This document shows positions 36,237 to 43,950 of a DNA stretch of 64,000 nucleotides, piece by piece. The translations under genes and the position numbers were made by a program. Source of the DNA: Nitrospira sp. (lineage in GTDB: Bacteria > Nitrospirota > Nitrospiria > Nitrospirales > Nitrospiraceae). How positions within the stretch are numbered: position 1 is the first letter of the stretch; each line of letters starts with the position of its first letter. Where the stretch lies: assembly GCA_030123625.1 (NCBI GenBank), contig CP126121.1, positions 3,140,179-3,204,178 on the forward strand. The letters are read 5' to 3'. Under the pieces are notes generated by a model. That model was not told the origin of the DNA, did not search any database, and was given only the letters and a program-made list of their open reading frames with translations.

Positions 36237-36779
36237 ATGACGGGAATAGCGAGAATGATGGTGGTGGCCGTCGCGTTGTCGTCGGCGCAGTGGGTTGAGC
36301 CTCTCCAGGCCGGCGAGGCGATCCGGGTCGGGGTCATGGATCAACAGATGGTGATGGAACGGACGAAGGGCGGGAAACTGGCCTTGGAAGATGTGAAGGG
36401 ATATTCCATGACCAGGCAGAAGATCATTAATGCCGATGAACAAGAACTTAAAGATTTGGACCAGTCTTTACAAGATCCGAACGCCAAACTCACCGACCAG
36501 GCGAGACAAGAAAAAGAAGAGCAGTTGCGGAGTAAGATGGAAGCGTATCAGCGGCGCCTGCAAGAATTTAATCGTGAAGTTCAACAAAAGCAGCGCGAGA
36601 TGGTGGCGGAATATGCGCAAAAGATCGCGACCGCCGCGAAGGTCGTGGCTCAGAAGGAGGGATATACGGCCATCCTCGATAAAGGCAATGAGGCCCTCAT
36701 CCGCATCGTGCTCTATCATCAGCCGGCGTTGGACGTGACGGACTCCGTCATCAAGGAATTCGATCGGCAGAATCCTTAA
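36237..36779 (+). CDS. skp: Skp/OmpH-family periplasmic chaperone
   Basis: 180 residues with a cleavable signal peptide ([20 protein letters not shown]), then [19 protein letters not shown], a Gln/Glu-rich coiled coil and [19 protein letters not shown]. It lacks a lipobox Cys and so would be soluble in the periplasm, unlike its neighbour. The ribosome site is GGGAGG, 7 bases before the ATG. The pair may form mixed or separate trimers. Confidence 0.9.
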   Translation: MTGIARMMVVAVALSSAQWVEPLQAGEAIRVGVMDQQMVMERTKGGKLALEDVKGYSMTRQKIINADEQELKDLDQSLQDPNAKLTDQARQEKEEQLRSKMEAYQRRLQEFNREVQQKQREMVAEYAQKIATAAKVVAQKEGYTAILDKGNEALIRIVLYHQPALDVTDSVIKEFDRQNP

Positions 36780-36817
36780 ACCGTAGAACTCTCAGGGAGA
36801 GAGAGGAGGCAGAGCCA

Positions 36818-37267
36818 ATGGCATCGGTCGAGCAGGCTGAGATTCAGGCGTTACTTCCCCACCGGTATCCCTTCTTGCTGGTGGATCGGATTAAAGAGTT
36901 TGAACCGCATAAGAAAATCGTCGGGTTCAAAAACGTGACGGTGAATGAGCCGTTCTTTCAAGGGCATTTCCCCGGACGCCCTGTGATGCCTGGGGTGCTG
37001 ATTATCGAGGCCATGGCGCAGGCAGGCGGCGTCCTGGTCTTCAAGTCGGGGGGATCGGTCGGAAAAACCGTCATGTACTTGACCGGTATCGACGAGGCGA
37101 AATTTCGACGACCGGTCGTGCCGGGCGATCAGCTCCGTTTTGAGATCGAAGTGCTGAAGAAGCGTCCACCGTTCTGGAAGATGCAAGGGAAGGCATACGT
37201 CGACAATGAGGTTGTCTGTGAAGCCGTGGTGACGGCGATGGTAATGGAAGAGAAGGCAGGTCAATAG
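36818..37267 (+). CDS. fabZ: 3-hydroxyacyl-ACP dehydratase FabZ
   Basis: 149 residues. FabZ dehydrates beta-hydroxyacyl-ACP in fatty acid synthesis and competes with LpxA for hydroxyacyl chains, which is why it sits in lipid A operons. The hot-dog fold shows [14 protein letters not shown] and the active-site His in [20 protein letters not shown], with the Glu in the same helix. GAGAGAGGAGG-type purines precede the ATG. Confidence 0.97.
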   Translation: MASVEQAEIQALLPHRYPFLLVDRIKEFEPHKKIVGFKNVTVNEPFFQGHFPGRPVMPGVLIIEAMAQAGGVLVFKSGGSVGKTVMYLTGIDEAKFRRPVVPGDQLRFEIEVLKKRPPFWKMQGKAYVDNEVVCEAVVTAMVMEEKAGQ

Positions 37268-37273
37268 TCATGT

Positions 37274-37317
37274 GTCAATCGATTATTGCAATGACCATTG
37301 ACGATTGACGCTTTTTT
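37274..37317 (+). terminator. Hairpin with T-run between fabZ and lpxA
   Basis: GTCAATCG (37274-37281) pairs with CGATTGAC (37302-37309), then six T (37312-37317). An inner CAATG/CATTG pair is possible. Because it lies inside an operon, it may act as an attenuator rather than a full stop. Confidence 0.4.
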
Positions 37318-37329
37318 ATGGGGGCATGC

Positions 37330-38148
37330 GTGAAGATACATCCTACAGCGATCGTTCATCCCAAGGCGAGCCTTGATGGTGATGTCGAGATCGGACCATT
37401 TTGTGTGATCGGGGAGCATGTCGCGATCGGAAAGGGCAGCCGATTGCTCTCCCATGTAACTATCGATGGGTGGACGGAAATCGGGGAACGGAACGAAATG
37501 CACCCGTTTGCCTCAATAGGAGGACCTCCGCAACACCTTGGATATAAAGGTGAGCCGACCAAGGTCATCATCGGCCATGACAACACCATCCGGGAGTATG
37601 TCACGATCAACCGGGGAACCGTCCAGGGGGGCGGAGTGACCTCTCTTGGGTCGAAGGGCATTCTGATGGCCTACGTGCATGTGGCGCATGATTGCCGGCT
37701 CGGCGACCACATTATTATGGCCAATGCGGCAAGCCTTGCCGGACACATCACCATCGGTGATCATGCCGTGATCGGAGGATTAACCGGTATCCTTCAGTTT
37801 GTGCGTATCGGAGACTACGTGATGGTCGGCGGTTGTTGCGCCATCGGTCAGGATATTCCTCCCTTTACGTTCGCCGCCGGCGGGTACCGAGCCCATCTGT
37901 ACGGTCTTAATTCGGTCGGCCTGCAGCGCCACGGGTTTTCGGCTGATCGCATCGCCTTGCTGAAAAAGGCCTTTGATCTGCTTTTCCGATCGGGCCATCG
38001 GACAGCCGAGGCGATTCGACTTGCCAAAAAAGAGTTTAAGGGACAGGCCGATGTGGCCAAGATTCTCACGTTTATGGAGGGCACCAAGCGTGGGATCTCG
38101 CGGGCTGTCAGTCTTGATTTGGAGCGCGAGTTCGACCAACAAATGTGA
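37330..38148 (+). CDS. lpxA: UDP-GlcNAc acyltransferase LpxA
   Basis: 272 residues. LpxA adds a hydroxyacyl chain to UDP-GlcNAc, the first step of lipid A synthesis. The left-handed beta-helix hexapeptide repeats start at once (VKIHPTAIVHPKASL, VEIGPFCVIGEHV). The catalytic His is in MAYVHVAHDCRLGDH, followed by the helical C-terminal domain with GLNSVGLQRHGFS. I chose GTG 37330: GGGGGC lies upstream and the family usually begins at the IHP motif. ATG 37318 is the alternative. The last bases overlap lpxI. Confidence 0.96.
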   Translation: MKIHPTAIVHPKASLDGDVEIGPFCVIGEHVAIGKGSRLLSHVTIDGWTEIGERNEMHPFASIGGPPQHLGYKGEPTKVIIGHDNTIREYVTINRGTVQGGGVTSLGSKGILMAYVHVAHDCRLGDHIIMANAASLAGHITIGDHAVIGGLTGILQFVRIGDYVMVGGCCAIGQDIPPFTFAAGGYRAHLYGLNSVGLQRHGFSADRIALLKKAFDLLFRSGHRTAEAIRLAKKEFKGQADVAKILTFMEGTKRGISRAVSLDLEREFDQQM

Positions 38149-39014
38149 TGTCAGCCGCTATGCACCTCACCATGCCGATACCCGACGGCCGAATCGGGGT
38201 CATCGCCGGGAATGGACGATTTCCGATCATCTTCGCGGATAATGCCCGCAAGATGGGCCTCCAGGTGTTCGCGGTGGCTCACGAGGGCGAAACCGAACCG
38301 GAGCTCGAACAGCATGTCGATCGGATCCATTGGGTCAAGATCGGCCAACTCAATAAACTGATCAACGCGTTCAAGTCCGACGGCGTCCGAAAAGTCGTCA
38401 TGCTGGGAGGCATCAAGAAAACGCACGTCTATAGCCATGCACGTCCTGATTTTCGCGTGCTGGCACTGGCCACGAAATTGGTCCTCTGGAAGGATGATGA
38501 TATCCTACGTGCGCTCGCTGCGGAACTCGAAAAGGATGGAATCACCATCTGTGAGTCGACGTTCGGCCTCGAAGGGATTTTGGTTGAGGAAGGGACGCTT
38601 ACTTCCCGCCGACCTACTAAAAAAGAGTGGGTCGACATACGCTATGGCTGGGACGTGGCCAAAGAGACAGGGCGTCTCGACATCGGCCAGTGTGTCGTGA
38701 TTAAAGACCGGGTCGTCGTGGCGGTCGAAGCGGTCGAAGGAACCGATGAAGCGATCAAGCGTGGAGGCGAATTGGCCAAGGATGGTGCCGTGGTGGTGAA
38801 GCGATGCAAGCCGCAGCAGGATCTCCGGTTTGACCTGCCGGCCGTCGGTCCCAGGACCATCGAAGTCATGCGTTCCGTCAAGGCGTCGGTGCTGGCGGTC
38901 GAGGCCGGCCGGTCCGTGATGCTGGATCGAGAACTGCTGATCAGCAAGGCGGAAGAGGCCGGGATCGCCGTCATCGGCCTCCTCCGCGAAGAGAAGTCGA
39001 GCACGGGGACCTGA
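38148..39014 (+). CDS. lpxI: UDP-2,3-diacylglucosamine pyrophosphatase LpxI
   Basis: 288 residues, DUF1009/LpxI family. It hydrolyses UDP-diacylglucosamine to lipid X and UMP, doing the job of LpxH by a different fold. Visible are IGVIAGNGRFPIIFADNA, KVVMLGGIKKTHVYS, the Asp-rich segment of the C-terminal domain (VKRCKPQQDLRFDLPAVGP) and TIEVM. No lpxH is seen in the window. The ATG at 38148 overlaps the lpxA stop. Confidence 0.95.
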   Translation: MSAAMHLTMPIPDGRIGVIAGNGRFPIIFADNARKMGLQVFAVAHEGETEPELEQHVDRIHWVKIGQLNKLINAFKSDGVRKVVMLGGIKKTHVYSHARPDFRVLALATKLVLWKDDDILRALAAELEKDGITICESTFGLEGILVEEGTLTSRRPTKKEWVDIRYGWDVAKETGRLDIGQCVVIKDRVVVAVEAVEGTDEAIKRGGELAKDGAVVVKRCKPQQDLRFDLPAVGPRTIEVMRSVKASVLAVEAGRSVMLDRELLISKAEEAGIAVIGLLREEKSSTGT

Positions 39015-39048
39015 GTCAGGGATCCGACGGTCTGTCATTCAGGAGACT

Positions 39049-39996
39049 ATGGCCAAACTTCGTGCCGGTGTCATCGGAGTCGGACATCTTGGACGCCACC
39101 ATGCGCGGCTGTATGCTTCGTTGCCCGACTCGACATTGGTCGGCGTCGTCGATGACGACTGCGAACGGGCTTCTCTCATCGGTCGTCAATACGGCGCACG
39201 GGCGTTTGGCGACATGCCGAACCTTTTGGAGCAGGTCGACGTCGTGAGTGTTGCCGTCCCCACATCCGTACACTATTCCGTTGCCAAAGTCTGTCTCGAA
39301 GCCGGGAAACATGTGTTAGTGGAGAAGCCGATCGCCGTGCTGCCGATCGAGGCTCAAGAGTTGGTGGAGTTGGCCAGGGTGAATAAATGCACGCTGCAAG
39401 TAGGGCATAGCGAGCGGTTCAACCCGATCATGCAGATGATGCGGCCGCACATTCGACGGCCAGTATTGTTCGAGGGGCAGCGGATGGGCGTCTACAGCGA
39501 GCGCGGAACAGACGTCGATGTCGTTCTTGATTTGATGATTCACGACCTGGATTTGGTGTTGTCCTGCCATCCCGGTCCGGTAGAAGACGTACGGGCGGCC
39601 GGCCTGTCGGTGCGTTCTTCGACGAGCGATGTCGCCAATGCGTACATCCAATTCGAGAGCGGGTGTGTCGCCAGCTTGATCGCGAGTCGAGTCTCCTTGA
39701 AGGCAATGCGGCACATGCGCCTGTTCCAACCGGACGGATATGTGTCTATAGATTTCCAATCTCGCCAAGGAGTGATCGGACGCCGATCGGTTGAGCCAGG
39801 CCCGAGCCCGATGACGGCCATTGAAGAGTTTCAGGCCGGCGATGACGAGCCGCTGAGATTGCAGCTGGAGTCATTCCTAAAGTCCGTTCGTACGCAATCA
39901 TGCCCGGTCGTGTCGGGCGAGGATGGGACGGCCGCTCTGGAGGTGGCGCATCGCGTGTTATCCGCCATCAACATGTTCGGGCAGCGCAATTCCTAA
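39049..39996 (+). CDS. Gfo/Idh/MocA-family oxidoreductase
   Basis: 315 residues. The N-terminal Rossmann motif GVIGVGHLGRHHARLY is followed by VLVEKPIAVLPIEA with the conserved EKP, and GHSERFNP leads into the C-terminal domain. It uses NAD(P) to oxidise or reduce a sugar or sugar nucleotide. Its position between lpxI and lpxB suggests a lipid A substrate; GnnA of other bacteria (UDP-GlcNAc 3-oxidation) belongs to this superfamily. No GnnB-like aminotransferase is in the window, so that role is only a possibility. A repeat begins 2 bases past the stop. Confidence 0.9.
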   Translation: MAKLRAGVIGVGHLGRHHARLYASLPDSTLVGVVDDDCERASLIGRQYGARAFGDMPNLLEQVDVVSVAVPTSVHYSVAKVCLEAGKHVLVEKPIAVLPIEAQELVELARVNKCTLQVGHSERFNPIMQMMRPHIRRPVLFEGQRMGVYSERGTDVDVVLDLMIHDLDLVLSCHPGPVEDVRAAGLSVRSSTSDVANAYIQFESGCVASLIASRVSLKAMRHMRLFQPDGYVSIDFQSRQGVIGRRSVEPGPSPMTAIEEFQAGDDEPLRLQLESFLKSVRTQSCPVVSGEDGTAALEVAHRVLSAINMFGQRNS

Positions 39997-39998
39997 GC

Positions 39999-40198
39999 CC
40001 ACATTATTTATGAACGCTTCTAACTGCAACCGCCGATACGCCGCTGCAACAAGCCGTCATGCGGCATGCCGACGGGCGGGCTCGCCCCTCGCGACCTCGA
40101 CGTACTGTTTCAAGTACGCCTTGGTCTCTCGGAGCTCCACGCGCCCGTTTCGCTTGGCGTCTTGGCGGTTTCGTCACGAATCGTCATAAATAATGTGG
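39999..40198 (+). repeat. MITE-like element, family R2, copy A
   Basis: 200-bp element with perfect 15-bp inverted ends: CCACATTATTTATGA (39999-40013) and TCATAAATAATGTGG (40184-40198). An internal 43-bp block (40074-40116) matches 48331-48373 in reverse with three mismatches. No open frame of interest. It fills most of the gap between the Gfo/Idh gene and lpxB; the remaining 91 bases to lpxB show nothing further. Confidence 0.88.
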
Positions 40199-40289
40199 AC
40201 TAGGACATCTTCTGTCGGCTGATCATATTGGGTTCCTCGCGACCATGCGCATCAGGCCTCCATCACATCTTATGGTCTTGTAGACCCTC

Positions 40290-41432
40290 ATGGCCCGTAT
40301 CCTGATCATTTCCGGTGAAGCCTCCGGCGATCTTCACGGAGCCAATCTCGCCAAAGCGCTGAAAGCGCGCGATCCCCTGGTCTCATTGGCAGGAATCGGG
40401 GGGCGTGCGATGGAGGCGGCCGGTGTGCGATTGGTGGAAGAAATGGGGCGATTTGACGTTATCGGTATGGTCGGCCCCTTGGCATTGGTGTCGATCATCC
40501 GGCGGTTTATCATGATGCGGCGGTTATTCCGATCAAAACAATGGGACACGGTGGTGTTCATCGACCACCCGGGTCTCAATATGCGCTTGGCGTATTTTGC
40601 CAAAGCGGCCGGCTTGCGGGTGGTGTACTATATCGCGCCGCAGATTTGGGCGTGGGCACCTTGGCGGATTCGCTGGATCAAACAACGGGTCGATCACGTC
40701 CTGGTCATACTTCCTTTTGAGAAGCCTCTCTACGACGAAGCGGGTGTACGATGTACGTTTGTCGGTCATCCCATATTGGATGCGGTCGCAGGGCGCTACG
40801 ATCGGAAGGAGCTTCGCAGCAGATTCGGTTTCTCCGATGACGAGCGGGTGATTGCCTTGCTGCCGGGAAGCCGGGCCCATGAGGTACAAGTATTGCTGCC
40901 GATCCTCCTCGAAGCTGTCGAGAAATTAGCGCGCTGCGAACCCAAAACGAAGTTTATCCTGGCGCAAGCCTCCACCATACACGATAATCTGTTGCAGCCT
41001 CTCCTGAAGCAAAGCCCGGTTCCTGTCGTGGTGGTGAAGGAACAGGCCGCCGAAATGATGGCATTGTCGGACCTTGTGTTGGTCGCTTCGGGTACGGCTA
41101 CGCTGCAAGCGGCTGTCGTCGGGACTCCAATGGTGCTGTTCTATCGAACCACGCCGCTGACATTTTGGTTTGCGAATATCGTGATTCGATTCGTGATACG
41201 AGTCAAATGGATCGGGCTCGTCAATCTGGTGGCCGGCCGAACGATCGTCCCAGAGTTGGTCCAGTCCGCTGCGACGGGGCAGCGATTATATGAAGAAGCT
41301 CTTCGGCTCCTGGAAGATCGACCGACCTATAATGAGATGAAACGAGATTTAGCAAAGGTTCGGACCGCCTTGGGTGAACCGGGCGCATCAGCCAGAGCGG
41401 CAGAGGTGGTGTTGGCGGCATGTCGGGCTTAG
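40290..41432 (+). CDS. lpxB: Lipid-A-disaccharide synthase LpxB
   Basis: 380 residues, GT19. LpxB joins lipid X and UDP-diacylglucosamine into the disaccharide. Motifs: ILIISGEASGDLHGANLAKAL at the start, FIDHPGLNMRLAYFAK, YYIAPQIWAWAPWRI, FVGHPILD, LLPGSRAHEV, and SGTATLQAAVVGTPMVLFYRT. The start is separated from the upstream gene by a repeat, so transcription may weaken or restart here. It overlaps msbA by 13 bases. Confidence 0.97.
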   Translation: MARILIISGEASGDLHGANLAKALKARDPLVSLAGIGGRAMEAAGVRLVEEMGRFDVIGMVGPLALVSIIRRFIMMRRLFRSKQWDTVVFIDHPGLNMRLAYFAKAAGLRVVYYIAPQIWAWAPWRIRWIKQRVDHVLVILPFEKPLYDEAGVRCTFVGHPILDAVAGRYDRKELRSRFGFSDDERVIALLPGSRAHEVQVLLPILLEAVEKLARCEPKTKFILAQASTIHDNLLQPLLKQSPVPVVVVKEQAAEMMALSDLVLVASGTATLQAAVVGTPMVLFYRTTPLTFWFANIVIRFVIRVKWIGLVNLVAGRTIVPELVQSAATGQRLYEEALRLLEDRPTYNEMKRDLAKVRTALGEPGASARAAEVVLAACRA

Positions 41433-43165
41433 AGCGATTCAAGCGGCTGATGGGTTATGTGAGGCCGTACCGTACACGGTTCGTAGGAGCGTTTGTCTGT
41501 TCAGGTCTGGTGGCACTGCTCAGCGGGGCCTATGCCTGGCTCGCCCGCCCGGTTTTGGACGATATCTTCATCCAAAAAGATGAACGGATGTTGCAGGTGC
41601 TGCCGCTGGCGCTTTTAGGGGTCGCCACGCTTAAGGCGGTGTTCAGCTACGGCGTGGGGTATTTGATGGCCTATGTCGGCAATGGAGTCGTGGCGGACAT
41701 CCGACAGCAATTGTTCCAGCAGCTTATGCGACTGTCCGTCGGATTTCATGATGCCAATACATCGGGACGCTTGGTCTCGCGGGTCGTGAATGATGTGGGG
41801 ATGATGGCCAATGCCGCATCGAGCGTCGTCAAAGACATTTTTCAGAACGGGCTTACCTTTCTGGCGATGGTCGGCGTCATCATCTATCAAAACTGGAGGT
41901 TGGCGGCGATCTCTCTGGTCGTGATCCCGCTCTCGGCGCTCACGATGGTGCGGGTGGGAAAACGATTGAAGCGATTGGCGACCAGCGGACAGGAGCAAAT
42001 GGGGGATATGGCTTCAACGCTCCAAGAAACGTTCACCGGTATTCGAGTCGTGAAAGCCTTCGGGCGGGAGGAGGCGGAAGCTGAACGATTCAAGGCACGA
42101 AACCGGGCCTTTCTCTTGACCACGTTGAAGTCTAATCAAGTCTGGTCGCTCGGCCACTCGCACATGGAAATCATCGGCGTGATCGGGGTCGCGACCATTA
42201 TTTGGTATGGAGGCTATCTGGTCATCCATGAAGAGATGACGCCCGGCGCCTTTTTCTCCTTCATGGCGGCGATGTTTATGGCGTACACCCCGATCAAAAA
42301 ACTATCGGGTGCCAATAATTTGATTCAACAAGCGCTGGCCGCAGCCGAGCGGGTCTTCGACGTGTTGGACATGGAGACCGAACAGTCTCGGAACCGCGGG
42401 ACGATCCCGCTGGCGGGAATCAATCGGGCTATTGAATTCCAGGGTGTCTCCCTGCGGTATGAGAATCAGACGGCTCCGGCTCTGATCGATGTGGATCTCA
42501 CGATTAAGCCCGGCGAAGTGGTTGCGCTCGTCGGGAGCAGCGGAAGCGGAAAGACCACATTGGTCGGTTTGCTGCCGCGTTTCTATGAGCCGACGTCGGG
42601 CGGCATTTACATAGACGGCATCCCCTTGACCTCATACGAGTTACAATCGCTGCGGGCCCATATCGGAATCGTCTCGCAAGAGATCGTGTTGTTCGATGAT
42701 ACCGTCCGAAGCAACATCGCGTTCGGGAGGACCGGTGCCGGCCAGGCCGACGTCGAGCAAGCGGCGAAATTGGCCTATGCCCATGACTTTATTCTCCGCC
42801 TTCCTGAAGGATACGATACGATCATCGGGGAACGCGGTCTCAAGCTCTCAGGCGGCGAGCGGCAACGCCTGGCGATCGCCCGGGCTATTCTTCGTGACCC
42901 GCCGATTCTGATCCTCGATGAAGCGACATCGGCGCTCGACACCGAATCCGAACGGATCGTACAGTTGGCTTTGGGCAATCTGATGAAGAATCGAACGACC
43001 CTGGTGATTGCCCATCGACTGTCGACCATTCAAAACGCGGATCGAATCATCGTTTTGGATCGAGGGGCTATCGTTGAAATGGGCTCTCATGACGAACTGC
43101 TTCGACAGGGAGGCGTCTATCACCGCCTGCATGCCATGCAATTTCAGGATGTGACGAGTGTGTGA
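41420..43165 (+). CDS. msbA: Lipid A export ABC transporter MsbA
   Basis: 581 residues: an exporter-type membrane domain (six segments, about residues 1-320) fused to an ABC ATPase with Walker A GSSGSGKTT near 373, signature LSGGERQRLAIARA, Walker B ILILDEATSALD and H-loop IAHRLST. MsbA flips the lipid A core to the periplasmic face. The position between lpxB and waaA supports this over a drug exporter. Confidence 0.95.
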   Translation: MSGLERFKRLMGYVRPYRTRFVGAFVCSGLVALLSGAYAWLARPVLDDIFIQKDERMLQVLPLALLGVATLKAVFSYGVGYLMAYVGNGVVADIRQQLFQQLMRLSVGFHDANTSGRLVSRVVNDVGMMANAASSVVKDIFQNGLTFLAMVGVIIYQNWRLAAISLVVIPLSALTMVRVGKRLKRLATSGQEQMGDMASTLQETFTGIRVVKAFGREEAEAERFKARNRAFLLTTLKSNQVWSLGHSHMEIIGVIGVATIIWYGGYLVIHEEMTPGAFFSFMAAMFMAYTPIKKLSGANNLIQQALAAAERVFDVLDMETEQSRNRGTIPLAGINRAIEFQGVSLRYENQTAPALIDVDLTIKPGEVVALVGSSGSGKTTLVGLLPRFYEPTSGGIYIDGIPLTSYELQSLRAHIGIVSQEIVLFDDTVRSNIAFGRTGAGQADVEQAAKLAYAHDFILRLPEGYDTIIGERGLKLSGGERQRLAIARAILRDPPILILDEATSALDTESERIVQLALGNLMKNRTTLVIAHRLSTIQNADRIIVLDRGAIVEMGSHDELLRQGGVYHRLHAMQFQDVTSV

Positions 43166-43174
43166 AGACGTGAG

Positions 43175-43196
43175 GTGCTGAGTGCTGAGTGCTGAG
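43175..43196 (+). repeat. Tandem GTGCTGA repeat (family R3)
   Basis: GTGCTGA is repeated three times in a row across the start of the acyltransferase gene; the same unit occurs at 16041. The GTG start at 43182 lies inside it. Confidence 0.6.
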
Positions 43197-43876
43197 GGTG
43201 GGAACAGCCTGAAGAAACGTGTCGCACAGTGGGTGAAGTGTTTCCTGCTGCCGCCTGTGGCGGCTTCGATCATTCGCGCCGTCGCACGCTCGATGCGTTA
43301 TGAGACTCGCGGCCATGAAGCGGTTGATGGGTTGTATCGGGAAGGGCGGAACATCATTCTCGCGTTTTGGCATGCTCAGCAGCTGATGATCCCGATCGGC
43401 TATCGAGGAGCCGGTGCCCATGTGCTGATCAGCCGGCATGGCGATGGGGAGATCATCGCCCGGATCATCGCCCGGTTCGGCCACGAAGCGGTTCGGGGCT
43501 CGAGTACGCGAGGCGGCGCCGGCGCGCTTCGGGCTCTGATCAAGCTGGGACGGTCCGGTCGGGATGTCGTGGTGACACCAGACGGCCCCAAGGGGCCGCG
43601 TCACGTCGCAAAGCTCGGCGTGATTCATCTGGCGAAGGCGACAGGTCTTCCCATCGTGCCTCTGGCCTTTGCCTGTTCAAAAAAAAACTCTTTTCGAGCT
43701 GGGATCGCTACATGGTCCCGTACCCGTTTTCCAGAGGACTCTTTCTTTACGGGAATCCGCTCTGGGTCTCGCGCGAAGCCGATGGAGCCTCGCTCGAGGC
43801 GACTCGCCTGGAGCTGGAGGCCATCCTCAATCGACTGACGGATCAAGCGGAGATCTTCGTGAAGCGTGAAACGTGA
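43182..43876 (+). pseudogene. Lysophospholipid acyltransferase (DUF374) with frameshift at A9
   Basis: The protein begins in one frame (VAASIIRAVARSMRYETRG, ILAFWHAQQLMIP, VLISRHGDGEIIA) and matches DUF374/LpxL-like acyltransferases to about residue 168. At nine A (43679-43687) the frame breaks: the original frame goes on to a non-family tail ending at 43838, while the proper continuation (KLFSSWDRYMVPYPFSRGLF) is in the -1 frame and stops at 43876. One extra A, or a -1 slip, restores a 231-residue enzyme. It may be a sequencing error, a phase-variable switch, or a slippage-dependent gene. It probably adds a late acyl chain to lipid A. Confidence 0.85.
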
Positions 43877-43893
43877 GACGTGAAACGCAAGAG
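43861..43893 (+). repeat. Short direct repeat GTGAAACGTGAGACGTGAAACG
   Basis: Near-tandem units of CGTGAAA/CGTGAGA at the end of the acyltransferase gene. The gene's last codons and stop lie within it. Confidence 0.45.
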
Positions 43894-43950
43894 GCTCAGA
43901 AATGAGGCAAGGCGTCTTACTTCCCACCCCTTACGGTTCACCTCGTTATC

